A stretch of 64,000 nt of DNA from CAWGMT01 sp963823675 (GCA_963823675.1 CAWGMT010000010.1:434001-498000); one strand, 5' to 3'; numbered from the stretch's first letter, positions 9,772 through 18,663 are shown. Notes: a model not told the origin generated them from the sequence alone. Program-made: numbers and translations.

Positions 9772-11742
9772 ATGGTCGTCATGTTGTCGCTGGCGGCGAG
9801 CATCCTGGCGCTGTCGGCGGCCCGGGCGGCGCGTTCCGACGATCCGCAGCCGGTCCCGCCAGCTCGCCCGCGCCCCTTTCGCATCCAGGTGGTCGATGAC
9901 GAGACAGGTTGGGGCGTTCCGCTGGTCGAGCTCAGGACGGTCAATCACATCCGCTTCGTCACCGACAGCAACGGGATTGCCGCGTTTGACGAGCCCGGTC
10001 TCTTCAACCGCAAGGTCTTTTTCACCGTCAAGAGCCATGGCCATGAGTTTGAGAAGGATGGCTTCGGGTATCGCGGCAAGGCCCTCGAGATCACCGAGGG
10101 TGGGACGGCGCGACTGACGATCCGGCGGCAGAACGTCGCCCGCCGGCTCTACCGGGTCACCGGCCAAGGAATTTATCGCGACAGCGTGCTCTGCGGCGAT
10201 AAGGTCCCGATCCGCGAGCCCCTCTTGAACGGCCAGGTCTTCGGGCAGGACAGCGTGGTGAACGCCGTCTTTCGAGGCAAGATCTACTGGTTCTGGGGCG
10301 ACACCAATCGGCCCGACTACCCGCTCGGCAATTTTCACGTGCCGGGCGCGACGTCGGAGCTGCCCGACCACGGCGGGCTCGATCCCGGCACCGGCGTGAA
10401 CCTGACCTACTTTGTCGACAATCGCGGCTTTGCGCGGCCCACGGCTCCGATGCCCGGCGAGGGGCCGACCTGGATCTCGGGGTTGGTCGTCCTCAAGGAT
10501 AAAGAAGAGCGCGAGCGGATGTTCGCGGTTTACGCCAAGGTGCGCAAGATGCTCGAAGTCTACGAGCGGGGGCTGGCCGAGTTCAATCCGGATACACAGC
10601 AGTTCGACAAAGTGCGGCAGTTTCCCGAGGCCGCCAAGTATCCCGGCGAGCATCCCGATGGTCATGCGTTCTTCTACAAGGACCATGGCATTGATTATGT
10701 TTATTACGCCAGCCCGTATCCGCTCGTCCGCGTCCCGGCGGATCCCGATCAGCTCAAGACCGTGGGAGCCTGCGAGGCATTCTCGTGTCTGAAGGCCGGC
10801 ACGCGGGTGGCGCAGCAGCAACTGGATCGAGACGCCAGGGGTGTCTTGCACTACGGCTGGAAGCCGCTCACCCAGGCCGTGAGGCAGGAACAACAGAGCC
10901 AGTTGATCTCCAAGCAGTTGATCCGCGCCGACGAGGGGCTCTTGAACCTGCGCGACGTCGAAACCGGCAAGACCGTGATTGCACACGGAGGCTCGGTCAA
11001 CTGGAACGCCTATCGCAAGCGCTGGGTGATGATCGCCGTCGAGTCGTTTGGATCCAGCTCGGCTCTGGGCGAAATCTGGTTTGCCGAGGCCGATACGCCC
11101 CTGGGCCCGTGGACCTACGCGCGCAAGATCGTCAGCCACGACCGGTACAGCTTCTACAATCCCAAGCAGCATCCGATGTTCGACAAGGACGGAGGGCGGT
11201 TGATTTTCTTCGAGGGAACGTACACGACGACCTTCTCGGGAAACCTCGATCCCACGCCGCGATATGACTACAACCAGATCATGTACCAGCTCGATCTATC
11301 AGACCGGCGGCTCGCTTTGCCGGTGGCAATCTATGAGGTCCCGCGAGGGCCCGGTGGCTCGTTTCGTCTCCAGACCAGAAGCTCGCTTGCGGATCTCGAG
11401 GCGATGCCTCCGCCTCGCCTTGCGTTCTTCGCGCCCGATCGCCAAGGGATCGCGTGGCTGCCCGTCTACGAACGTGACGATCCTAACGAGGGCTGGTCGT
11501 TGCGCGTCGCGACCAACGGGGCGGCATCGCAACCTGCTGGTGCACAACCGCTCTTCTTTATCCTGCCCGCAGACATCAAGGATTACACCTCGGCGACGGT
11601 TCCATTGTACGAGTACCGCTCCTATGGCAACGGGCAGCACTATTATTCGATCGACGCGCCGACCCCGAACGCGCGCGCGGCGCCGAGACCAAGGGTTCTG
11701 GGCCGGGTCTGGCGAAACCCGTCACGACTGAGACTCTGGTGA
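9772..11742 (+). CDS. Exported protein, carboxypeptidase-regulatory-like N-terminus and five-bladed beta-propeller-like body
   Basis: About 656 residues from ATG 9772, which starts a signal peptide (MVVMLSLAASILALSAARAA). Starts at 9604 or 9718 would run through the palindrome cluster and are less likely. An early domain (FRIQVVDDETGWGVPLVELRTV) looks like a beta-sandwich regulatory domain. The body has propeller-type repeats, for example FRGKIYWFWGDTNRPDYPLG, WISGLVVLKDKEERERMFAVY and GEIWFAEADTPLGPW, resembling five-bladed propeller glycoside-hydrolase-fold or DUF4185-like proteins. No catalytic residues can be assigned, so carbohydrate binding or hydrolysis is only an inference. The stop overlaps the GTG start of the next gene (GTGA), indicating translational coupling. 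Confidence 0.8.
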   Translation: MVVMLSLAASILALSAARAARSDDPQPVPPARPRPFRIQVVDDETGWGVPLVELRTVNHIRFVTDSNGIAAFDEPGLFNRKVFFTVKSHGHEFEKDGFGYRGKALEITEGGTARLTIRRQNVARRLYRVTGQGIYRDSVLCGDKVPIREPLLNGQVFGQDSVVNAVFRGKIYWFWGDTNRPDYPLGNFHVPGATSELPDHGGLDPGTGVNLTYFVDNRGFARPTAPMPGEGPTWISGLVVLKDKEERERMFAVYAKVRKMLEVYERGLAEFNPDTQQFDKVRQFPEAAKYPGEHPDGHAFFYKDHGIDYVYYASPYPLVRVPADPDQLKTVGACEAFSCLKAGTRVAQQQLDRDARGVLHYGWKPLTQAVRQEQQSQLISKQLIRADEGLLNLRDVETGKTVIAHGGSVNWNAYRKRWVMIAVESFGSSSALGEIWFAEADTPLGPWTYARKIVSHDRYSFYNPKQHPMFDKDGGRLIFFEGTYTTTFSGNLDPTPRYDYNQIMYQLDLSDRRLALPVAIYEVPRGPGGSFRLQTRSSLADLEAMPPPRLAFFAPDRQGIAWLPVYERDDPNEGWSLRVATNGAASQPAGAQPLFFILPADIKDYTSATVPLYEYRSYGNGQHYYSIDAPTPNARAAPRPRVLGRVWRNPSRLRLW

Positions 11743-12868
11743 ACACTCTCGAAGACATCGTCGAGCAACTGGAGCTCAATCCCGCGGAGCGCTGGCACGC
11801 GATCGAGGGCTTGGGACTGGTCGAGCCGGAAGTGCGGGCCGCAATCATTGCGGAATTATCTCGACATCAGGAGCGCGCGGGGACGTTGTCGCTTTTGCGC
11901 TTGCTCTGCTGGTCACGCGATCCCTCCACGCGTCAGACGGCCCGAGCCGCGTTACGCTTCGAAACCGCCGAGACAACCGGCCCTGAGTGGTTCAACATGC
12001 CTACCCAGGTTCTCATTCCTCGCAAAAGGAGCGATGACGATTTGGGGCGTGTTGTCGCGGCTGGACGGCAGATCCAGGTCGCGGATCAGGTACCTGCTCG
12101 ACCGGGGCAAAGGTTGGCCGGGTGTCTGGTGACGCCCGTCAATGCCCAAGGCTGGGCGTCGATCGCCGTTTCGGCCAGTCACGGGGGGCAGCGGCGTACT
12201 GCGGCGTTCCTTTGCGACGTCCGGCGCGGGATTCGGGATGTCGTCGGCGACGTCGAGCCCGAATCGCCGGGCGCAGGGCGGCTGATCGAAGAGTTGAGCG
12301 AGCAGTTTGCGGAATTATGTGTGCGCGATGTGCCGGAGCTGGCAGTCGGGCTGCTCGCGGGGAGTTTGATGTTGGGTGAAGCCCTTGCGCCCTCCTGCGT
12401 GCGCGACTGGCTCGCTGGAATCTTGGGGCCAGACTTCCAACCTACGGGGTTTCCCGCCTCGATTCCCGGTCTGGCGACGCCCTCGATCTCGAGCGAGGAG
12501 ATGCCGATGCGCGCAGCGCGGTACTCGACGCCTGCCCGACCTGGCTCGACACGTCGCCTTTGACCTATGAGCTCGCCCGCGAGATTTTTCTGCGCGAAGG
12601 AAGGGTGGCGGCTGACCCCAACCGGGACGCGGGCGCCTACCGGTACCTGTTCGAACACCGGCTGATCCACCGCCTCGAGTTGTACCGGAGGATGCTCCTG
12701 TGGATGGCGTGGTTCTGGTGGTATTCGGCGGAGGTGGAGCTGGCGGAATCGGCGCAGGCCTTGGCCTTGCAGCTTTCGGATGAACAATACGCCGTTCCCG
12801 CGCATCCCTTCACGACGGCTCTCACGACTCGCAGCCTCGAGGCAGCGCAGGCCGGGCTTTGCGTCTGA
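11739..12868 (+). pseudogene. Unknown conserved-looking protein (frameshifted), coupled to the propeller gene
   Basis: Begins at GTG 11739, overlapping the upstream stop by GTGA (MNTLEDIVEQLELNPAERW). The first ~235 residues are in one frame. The rest (LDLERGDADARS... TYELAREIFLREGR... YRYLFEHRLIHRLELYRRM... WFWWYSAEVELAESAQAL) is in another, joined somewhere in 12440-12500. The N-terminal part has HEAT-like helical character (LLRLLCWSRDPSTRQTARAAL). I do not recognise the family. The context suggests a function linked to the exported propeller protein, but this half is probably cytoplasmic because it has no signal peptide. Confidence 0.6.
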
Positions 12869-12930
12869 ATGGGCTTGCGTGATCCTGGGAGGGCAAGGCC
12901 ATTGAGCGAAACCTTCGCTATAAACCGAAG

Positions 12931-12978
12931 CGGAGCTGGAGTCGCGCTGCTCGTGTCAGCGGTGCGACCCCAGCTCCG
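12931..12978. terminator. Bidirectional stem-loop between convergent genes
   Basis: Arms CGGAGCTGGAGTCGC (12931-12945) and GCGACCCCAGCTCCG (12964-12978) pair over 15 positions with one mismatch. The hairpin lies between the plus-strand gene ending at 12868 and the minus-strand small gene ending at 13005. No clear U tract is visible on either side. Confidence 0.55.
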
Positions 12979-13004
12979 TGTGATGCGACACGTCTAGCAA
13001 ACCG

Positions 13005-13133
13005 TCACTTCTTGGCCGTCTTGGTGACGGCCTTGGCTTCGGGAGCCTTGGCGGCGGGTTTGCTGGCGGGCTTGGCACCAGTCTTCTTTTCTGCAGCCTT
13101 CTTCTTCTTGGCGGTATCACGCGCGTCGGCCAT
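13005..13133 (-). CDS. 42-residue Lys/Ala-rich basic protein (histone H1-tail-like)
   Basis: The reading frame from ATG 13133 to TGA 13007-13005 encodes 42 residues: MADARDTAKKKK, then Ala/Lys/Pro repeats (GAKPASKPAAKAPEAK), ending KTAKK. A strong ribosome binding site (GAGGAG) lies about 9 bases upstream of the ATG. The composition is that of bacterial H1-like DNA- or RNA-binding tails (AK/PAK repeats), which neutralise nucleic-acid charge. That comparison is known for larger proteins; the function here is inferred. It is too short for most gene callers. It has its own downstream stem-loop at 12931-12978. Confidence 0.65.
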   Translation of the reverse strand: MADARDTAKKKKAAEKKTGAKPASKPAAKAPEAKAVTKTAKK

Positions 13134-13370
13134 TGCTCAGCTCTCCTCGTGAACGTTGTCCGAAAGTCCAAAACACGCAAACGAGCCTGTCGTCTCTTTC
13201 CGCAAGAAGATCGACGGAGCCTAGAATGCCATTATGTGTCGGACGCTTCAAGAGAGATTGTGAAAAAATTTGATGCTGCGTTGAGCCGTCCGACGAGCGA
13301 ATCGGTTTGCATGGGCAATTGTGATGGTTCTCTTACCTGTGAACACGACGGCCGGCGCATGGAAAACGAA

Positions 13371-13403
13371 AATGCCTCGAGAGCGTCGTGCTCTCGAGGC
13401 ATT
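13371..13403 (-). terminator. Rho-independent terminator of the molybdenum hydroxylase operon
   Basis: A perfect 14-bp stem (AATGCCTCGAGAGC / GCTCTCGAGGCATT) with a 5-nt loop lies 68 bases past the stop of the last operon gene. On the minus strand it is followed by TTTTCGTTTTCC. This is the clearest intrinsic terminator in the window. Confidence 0.85.
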
Positions 13404-13471
13404 CGATTGGAGTCCGGGCTCCGGCCGCCTGCGTCCTGCCGGTTGAGAATGCAGGGTGCGAACAGCACCCC

Positions 13472-13711
13472 CTAGATCGGTTCGTAGCAAGACCGGGACG
13501 GATCGCGGCATTCAGAGCGCCCCACGATCTCGTCATCCGGTCCGAAGTTCTTCAAGCTCTGGGAGCACCAGTAGACCGTGTTGTCGTAGTCGTCGTGCGT
13601 TTCGCAGTCTTCTCCGTCGGTATAAACATACATTCCCTTGCTGCGCAGATGACGGCAGGAAGCCGCTTCTTGGTCGACGATCGGGAGATTGGTGGGTTCC
13701 GTGTTGGGCAT
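13472..13711 (-). CDS. 79-residue Cys-containing small protein, last gene of the molybdenum hydroxylase operon
   Basis: ATG 13711 starts MPNTEPTNLPIVDQEAASC; the stop is at 13472. The protein has four cysteines over its whole length (SCRHLRSKGMYVYTDGED, DCETHDDYDNTVYWCSQSL) and an acidic middle. That pattern suggests a small metal-binding or disulfide-stabilised domain, but no known motif is identifiable. Its start is only 14 bases past the FAD subunit stop, so it is co-transcribed. The frame is open upstream into the FAD gene; ATG 13711 is preferred because the upstream part is a shadow. It could be an accessory of the hydroxylase or an unrelated passenger. Confidence 0.65.
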   Translation of the reverse strand: MPNTEPTNLPIVDQEAASCRHLRSKGMYVYTDGEDCETHDDYDNTVYWCSQSLKNFGPDDEIVGRSECRDPSRSCYEPI

Positions 13712-13725
13712 GGCTTTGGGGCGAA

Positions 13726-14718
13726 TTACGCCTCCTCCCAGTAGCGGTTGCCGACGGCGGAAAGCAAGGCGCGCTTGACGACGGTTCGGGCCAGCGCGAC
13801 CTTGTACGCGTTCATCGAAAGCGGCGCCGCGGCAAGGACGGCCGCCTCGCCGGCCGTCGCCGCGTTCTCGAGTGTGACGCGCTTGCCGGTGATCGCGCGT
13901 TCGGCATCCTTGCTCCGCCAGGGGCAGGGCGCCACGCCGAAGAGGAAAACCTGGGCTGCCGTGACGGTTTCTCCGTCCATGGTGAGACTCACCGAGCTCT
14001 GCAAGAGCGGCCAATCCTGGGCTTGCTTGTGGCGGGCCTCGTAGGAGGCGTTCTTGCCCTTCGGCCGAGGTACCGTCACCTTGGTGAGAATCTCACCGGG
14101 CTCTATTGTCAGCTCGGTGTCGGACTCGCGCTTGGGGACCTGGTAGAGCTCCTCGATCTTGACGGTTCGCTCGCCCTTGGGGCCGGCGATGGTCGCCTGG
14201 CCGTCCAAGGCGCAGAGGGCGACGGCCACGCTCGACGGGCTGACGAACAGCGCGTCGCCATCGGTCAGGAAGATCGCGTGGAAACGATTGTCGCCGGCAC
14301 GGACCAGGCTCTTGCCGTCCTTCATGGCCAGAAGGCCGTGTCCGCCGTGGAAGTACCAGCAGTGTGGCCGCTGGAGCAGATCGCCCCCCAGCGTGGCCAT
14401 GTTGCGGATTTGCGGCGAGCCGACTGAGGCGGTCGCCTGGTAGAGAGCCGGATACGCCTCGCGTATGCCTCCGTGAGCGACGATATCCGCCAGACGGGTG
14501 CCGGCGCCGATCGTCAAGCCGGCCGATTTGGGGTCGCCGGAGATGCCCGCCAGGGCCTTGATCTCCTTGAGGTTGACGACCCGGTCGGGCGAGGTGACAT
14601 AGTCCTTCATCCGGCTCAACAGGTCGGTGCCCCCCGAGAGGGCCGCCGCATTCGGCGTGCCCAGAAGCTTGAGGGCATCCTCGATCGAGGTGGGTGCAGC
14701 GTACTCAAAGGTTTTCAT
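13726..14718 (-). CDS. Molybdenum hydroxylase FAD-binding subunit (PaoB/YagS type)
   Basis: About 330 residues, the usual length of xanthine-dehydrogenase-family FAD subunits. The N-terminal domain begins MKTFEYAAPTSIEDALKLL and contains the flavin-binding pattern AALSGGTDLLSRMKD and the nearby QIRNMATLGGDLLQRPHCWYF. A CODH-type C-terminal domain follows. It passes electrons from the Fe-S subunit to FAD and then to an external acceptor. The gene starts 4 bases after the Mo subunit stop. Together with the two upstream genes it forms a heterotrimer like the E. coli periplasmic aldehyde oxidoreductase PaoABC; the actual substrate is unknown. Confidence 0.93.
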   Translation of the reverse strand: MKTFEYAAPTSIEDALKLLGTPNAAALSGGTDLLSRMKDYVTSPDRVVNLKEIKALAGISGDPKSAGLTIGAGTRLADIVAHGGIREAYPALYQATASVGSPQIRNMATLGGDLLQRPHCWYFHGGHGLLAMKDGKSLVRAGDNRFHAIFLTDGDALFVSPSSVAVALCALDGQATIAGPKGERTVKIEELYQVPKRESDTELTIEPGEILTKVTVPRPKGKNASYEARHKQAQDWPLLQSSVSLTMDGETVTAAQVFLFGVAPCPWRSKDAERAITGKRVTLENAATAGEAAVLAAAPLSMNAYKVALARTVVKRALLSAVGNRYWEEA

Positions 14719-14722
14719 GGGT

Positions 14723-16960
14723 TTAAGCCTTCCCTTCTTTGGAGGCCGTGGCCAGGGCGTTCAAGATATTACGAGGAGACATCGGCCAGTCGCTCACGCG
14801 TACGCCGATGGCATTGCTCACCGCGTTGCCGATGGCCGCCGCGGTCGAGATCGTCGGCGGCTCGCCGACGCCGATCACGCCGCGCGACTTGATCTCGGGC
14901 GGCTCATAAGCCCGCACGATGATCTCGGGAATGTCGGCCGCGCCGGCGAGCTTGTAGGTCTCCATGTCGGCGTTGAGCATCACGCCGGTCACCGGGTCCA
15001 TGATCCGTTCCTCGAACAGGCCATAGTTGAGTCCCATGATCACGCCGCCGTAGACCTGGCTTTCCCAGGTGAGCTTATCGATGATCAAGCCCGAGTCCTG
15101 GATGGCGACGATCTTTTTCACCTTGACCATGCCGGTCTCGATGTCGACCGCCACCTCGGCAAACTGGCAGCCGGCGACGCCGCTGCTGGTCAGTTTCTGC
15201 TGGAAGGAACCGGTCTCGGAGATCGTCGCCATGCCGAGCTTGCGGCAGGCGTCTTTCCAGGACATGACGGGCTCGCCCTTGACCCAGAGCTGGCCGGTTT
15301 TCAAGGCCAGGTCGCCCGGGTCGGCGGTCACCGCGGGCGCGATCTTCTTGAAGAGCGCGTCGCGGGCCTTGGTCACCGCGTCGAGCGCGGGCGCCGACAT
15401 CGACGGCGTCGTGGTCGAGCCGCCGGATGGCTGACCGGGTGGAAACGTCGAGTTGCCGATGTTCGAGATGATATCGGTCGGAGCCAGCCCCAGGATCTCG
15501 GCCGCGATGATCGCCAGGACCGTCCGGGCGCCGGTGCCGATGTCCTGCGTCGCGCTCTTGAGCTCGACCGAGCCATCCGCAGTGATCGTGCAGGAAACCT
15601 TCTTGTCCTGAGCACCGCCGCCGCCCCAGGTGTGCAGCGCCATGCCCATGCCGTGGCGGATCGGGCCCGTGCCGGTCTGGCCGCGCGGCTTGCGTTTCTG
15701 ACGCCAGCCGATCAAGTCGGCCCCCAGCGCAATCTGCGCTTGATAGGTCGGCGTTTTGAAGTCGCCGGGGTCCAGGTTCTTGAGGCGGAATTCCAGCGGG
15801 TCCCAGCCCAGCTTGTCGGCCAGGTCGTCCATGGCTGCCTCGGTCATGGCACAACCCTGGGGGTGCCCCGGAGCCCGCATCGCACGCTGAGAGCCGGCAT
15901 TGACGAAGACGTCGGAGTGGGCTCGCATCGACGCCGGGACGTCGTAGATGTACGGAAACGGAAAACCGGCGCCGCCGGTCCCGCCCGTGCCGTGCGTCTC
16001 GGCGATCATCGCGACCAAGCGGCCGTCCTTGGTTGCACCGGCCTTGACGCGGGCGGCCGCGCTGGGCCGGTTGCCGGCCGTCATGTGTTCCTGGGCCCGA
16101 TCCAGGTAAACCTTGACCGGCCGATCTGCCTTCTTGGCCAGCTCGGCGGCAGCGCGGCCCCAGACGTCGGCGCCGAACTTGGAGCCGAAGCCGCCTCCCA
16201 TGTAGTCCGTCAGCACGGTCACATTGCTGGCGGGGATTCCAAACCCGCCGGCCAGCTCCCCCGCCACGACCTGGACTGCCTGGGTGCTGGCCCAGACGGT
16301 CAGCTTGTCGGGGCCGTCCCATCGGGCGGTCAAGCCGTGCGGCTCGAGACAAACGTGAGTGATCACCGGGACCGAATAGGAGCCCTCGATCACCGCGTCG
16401 GCCTTCGCCAGCAAATCGGTGAAGGCCTTTTCAACTTCTTCTTTTTGCTTCTTATCCTGGTCGCCTTTCGGCAAGCCCTTCAAGCGTGAGGCGATATCCT
16501 TGGAGACCTGGTCGGGCAGTCCCCTGGTGATCGCGCGGCCCGCGCGGACGTTGCCTCCCCTGGCAATCTCGGGAGCGCCGGGGGCCATCGCCTGGGCCTC
16601 GGTCACGACGTGGGGCAATACCTCGTATTCGACCTTGATGGCCCGGACCGCGTCACCGGCTTGCTCCTCGGTCTCTGCGGCGACCGCCGCGATGAATTCG
16701 CCCTGGTGGCGCATGGTCTTGCCCGCAGTGGCCGTTTCCGCGACGTAGGTCGCCTTGACGCCCGGCATCTTCTCGGCAGCCGAGACGTCGATCGACTTGA
16801 TCTTGGCATGGGCGTGCGGGCTCCAGAGAATGACTCCAAAGAGCAGTCCCTCCGGGCGGACGTCGGAGGGGTACTTGGCGGCCCCCGACGCTTTCTTCAG
16901 ACCATCGAGCCGCGGGATCCTGGTTCCGATCAAGCGCGGGTTTTCAGGCCAGGTTGCCAT
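14723..16960 (-). CDS. Molybdenum hydroxylase Mo-binding subunit (PaoC/YagR type)
   Basis: About 745 residues, typical of the PaoC/YagR size class. Starts MATWPENPRLIGTRIPRLDG. Landmarks: the aldehyde oxidase N-terminal domain (KKASGAAKYPSD), the molybdopterin-binding stretches (GGGFGSKFGADVWG, APGHPQGCAMTEAAMDDLAD, GTGARTVLAII) and the catalytic Glu in GVGEPPTIST near the C-terminus. It oxidises an aldehyde or N-heterocycle at the molybdenum centre. It begins 3 bases after the 2Fe-2S subunit stop. There is no Tat signal of its own; such subunits usually cross the membrane with the Tat-tagged Fe-S partner. No XdhC/PaoD maturation chaperone is encoded nearby. Confidence 0.94.
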   Translation of the reverse strand: MATWPENPRLIGTRIPRLDGLKKASGAAKYPSDVRPEGLLFGVILWSPHAHAKIKSIDVSAAEKMPGVKATYVAETATAGKTMRHQGEFIAAVAAETEEQAGDAVRAIKVEYEVLPHVVTEAQAMAPGAPEIARGGNVRAGRAITRGLPDQVSKDIASRLKGLPKGDQDKKQKEEVEKAFTDLLAKADAVIEGSYSVPVITHVCLEPHGLTARWDGPDKLTVWASTQAVQVVAGELAGGFGIPASNVTVLTDYMGGGFGSKFGADVWGRAAAELAKKADRPVKVYLDRAQEHMTAGNRPSAAARVKAGATKDGRLVAMIAETHGTGGTGGAGFPFPYIYDVPASMRAHSDVFVNAGSQRAMRAPGHPQGCAMTEAAMDDLADKLGWDPLEFRLKNLDPGDFKTPTYQAQIALGADLIGWRQKRKPRGQTGTGPIRHGMGMALHTWGGGGAQDKKVSCTITADGSVELKSATQDIGTGARTVLAIIAAEILGLAPTDIISNIGNSTFPPGQPSGGSTTTPSMSAPALDAVTKARDALFKKIAPAVTADPGDLALKTGQLWVKGEPVMSWKDACRKLGMATISETGSFQQKLTSSGVAGCQFAEVAVDIETGMVKVKKIVAIQDSGLIIDKLTWESQVYGGVIMGLNYGLFEERIMDPVTGVMLNADMETYKLAGAADIPEIIVRAYEPPEIKSRGVIGVGEPPTISTAAAIGNAVSNAIGVRVSDWPMSPRNILNALATASKEGKA

Positions 16961-16963
16961 GGA

Positions 16964-17596
16964 TCACGCTCCTTTCTTGGCTTTAGCCGCGGCCAGCGCC
17001 GCTTGCATCACGCCGATGTAGGTGCCGCAGCGGCAGATATTGCCGTCGAGTCCCTTGCGAACCTCATCGAGGCTCGGGTTGGGGTTCTTGTCCAGAAGCG
17101 CTTTGCATGAGGTGACGAAGCCGGGAGTGCAGTAACCGCACATCAAGGCATCGTTCTGGGTGAACGCGTAAGGAACCCCTTGTTCCCCGGTATCGAAGCT
17201 TTCCAGGGTTTCGATCGACTTGCCCTGGCACGCGACGGCGAGCGTCGTGCAGGAATAGACCGGATCACCGTCGATGATCACGGTGCAGGCCCCACAGCTC
17301 GCCCGGTCGCATACCCGCTTCGGGCCGGTCACATCCAGCCGATTCCGCAGCGTATCCAGCAGTGTGGAACGGGGCTCGACCGAGCACGACCGCTCCTGGC
17401 CATTGATCTTGAGCGCGATTTCGGCGGTTCCCGCCAGGACCTTGGGCTCGCTCTGGGCGGCCTCGGCCTCATCGAGGACCACGGCCGCCTGGCCGGTCAG
17501 CACGGCCGTGGCCGCAAGCGCGCCTGACCCACGCAAGAAGTCGCGGCGGCTGTGACCAGCCGATCCGCCGGGTTTCCTGGGCTGTTGTTCTTTCAT
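16964..17596 (-). CDS. Molybdenum hydroxylase 2Fe-2S subunit with Tat signal (PaoA/YagT type)
   Basis: About 210 residues. The N-terminus has a twin-arginine signal, SRRDFLRGSGALAATAVL, so the complex is exported folded. The first 2Fe-2S site is in VCDRASCGACTVIIDG followed by YSCTTLAVAC. The second is MCGYCTPGF and ICRCGTY. These match the two clusters of the xanthine dehydrogenase family. A clear ribosome binding site (AGGAG) precedes ATG 17596. It is the first gene of a four-gene unit ending at the terminator at 13371-13403. The rhodanese gene upstream is separated by 170 bases and is probably independent. Confidence 0.94.
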   Translation of the reverse strand: MKEQQPRKPGGSAGHSRRDFLRGSGALAATAVLTGQAAVVLDEAEAAQSEPKVLAGTAEIALKINGQERSCSVEPRSTLLDTLRNRLDVTGPKRVCDRASCGACTVIIDGDPVYSCTTLAVACQGKSIETLESFDTGEQGVPYAFTQNDALMCGYCTPGFVTSCKALLDKNPNPSLDEVRKGLDGNICRCGTYIGVMQAALAAAKAKKGA

Positions 17597-17766
17597 CGAG
17601 TCGATCTCCTGGAGTATTGATCGCCCCTCCGGCCGTTCCGTTACGAGCGACTCAGCGAGCCCGCTCAGTCGAGCTCGGGCACGCTCTTAACCATAAGTGA
17701 CTTAAACTACGGTTCCCCGAGCGTGCCGGCAAGAGGCTATCGGCTGGCTCCTGTAGGAAATCCGGA

Positions 17767-18663
17767 TCACTCACGACTCTGGTCGGCGCCGGCTGTCGGT
17801 TCTACCGGGAGGTCAAGCCGGTTGCCCCACTCGTTCCAGGAGCCGTCATAGTTGGCCAGATCGGCAAAGCCCAGCCGCGCCAGGTTGAAAAGCACGACGG
17901 TCGCCGCGACTCCGCCGTTGCAGTAGGCGATGACCGGCCGGTCGGGACGCAGACCGTGGCGGTTGACGCGGCGCCCTAGCTCGTCGACGGCAAGGAATCC
18001 GCCGCCCGGCTCGAAGAACAGCTCGCGCGGGACGCTCCTGGCACCCGGAATATGACCGCCGCGCTCGCCGCGACGCGTCGCGCCGGAGTATTGCCTGGGA
18101 TCGCGGGCGTCGACGAGTTGATACTCAAGATCGGTCCGCTCCAGATGCTCGAGCACTTGCGCGGCGGTGACGCGCCGCTCCGGCCGGAGGCGAGGCGTGA
18201 ACCGGGCGCGCGTGACTGTCACGTCACCGCTTTCCACGGGCCGGCCCTCGCGGGCCCAGGCGTTCCAGCCGCCATCCAGCACGCTCACGGCCTCGTGCCC
18301 GTAATAGGTCAATGCCCACCAGAGCCGGGTCGCGAACTGCCCGCCCCCGTGATCGACGGCCACCACCTGGCTGGCGTCGCCAATCCCGCGCACCGCCATC
18401 GCCTCGGCGAATCGAGCCGGAAGGGCGATCTGGACCGGAACCGGATCGTCGGGGTCGATGATGTCGGCCGTCCAGTCGATGTAAGTCGCCCCGGGTATGT
18501 GCGCCGCCAGGTATTCGTCGCGAGCGCCCCGATACTCGGCGTGCTCGACGCCCGGTGCGATTGCTCGCGTGGTCACGTATCCACGCATATCGACAACCCG
18601 CACCGCTGGGTCGTTCAGATGGTTGGCCAGCCAGTCGGTCGAGACCACAAGTTCGGCGGGCAT
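17767..18663 (-). CDS. Two-domain rhodanese-type sulfurtransferase
   Basis: 298 residues from ATG 18663 (MPAELVVSTDWLANHLND), the normal size for thiosulfate or mercaptopyruvate sulfurtransferases. The N-terminal rhodanese domain contains HIPGATYIDW and VVAVDHGGGQFATRLWW, with no cysteine at the active loop, so it is structural. The C-terminal domain has HIPGARSVP and the active loop IAYCNGGVAATVV with the expected cysteine. The loop is not the classic CGSGVTA, so donor specificity is uncertain. The frame is open far upstream (to 19302), but only as the shadow of the divergent reductase gene. The start is 144 bases from that divergent gene, leaving room for a shared promoter region. Confidence 0.9.
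   Translation of the reverse strand: MPAELVVSTDWLANHLNDPAVRVVDMRGYVTTRAIAPGVEHAEYRGARDEYLAAHIPGATYIDWTADIIDPDDPVPVQIALPARFAEAMAVRGIGDASQVVAVDHGGGQFATRLWWALTYYGHEAVSVLDGGWNAWAREGRPVESGDVTVTRARFTPRLRPERRVTAAQVLEHLERTDLEYQLVDARDPRQYSGATRRGERGGHIPGARSVPRELFFEPGGGFLAVDELGRRVNRHGLRPDRPVIAYCNGGVAATVVLFNLARLGFADLANYDGSWNEWGNRLDLPVEPTAGADQSRE

Noticed and set aside
9427..11172. 581-residue minus-strand open frame
   Set aside because: Antisense to the helicase end and the propeller gene; no motif, and composition typical of high-GC shadows.
14627..16489. 620-residue plus-strand open frame
   Set aside because: Shadow of the Mo-binding subunit, whose motifs and operon spacing are convincing.
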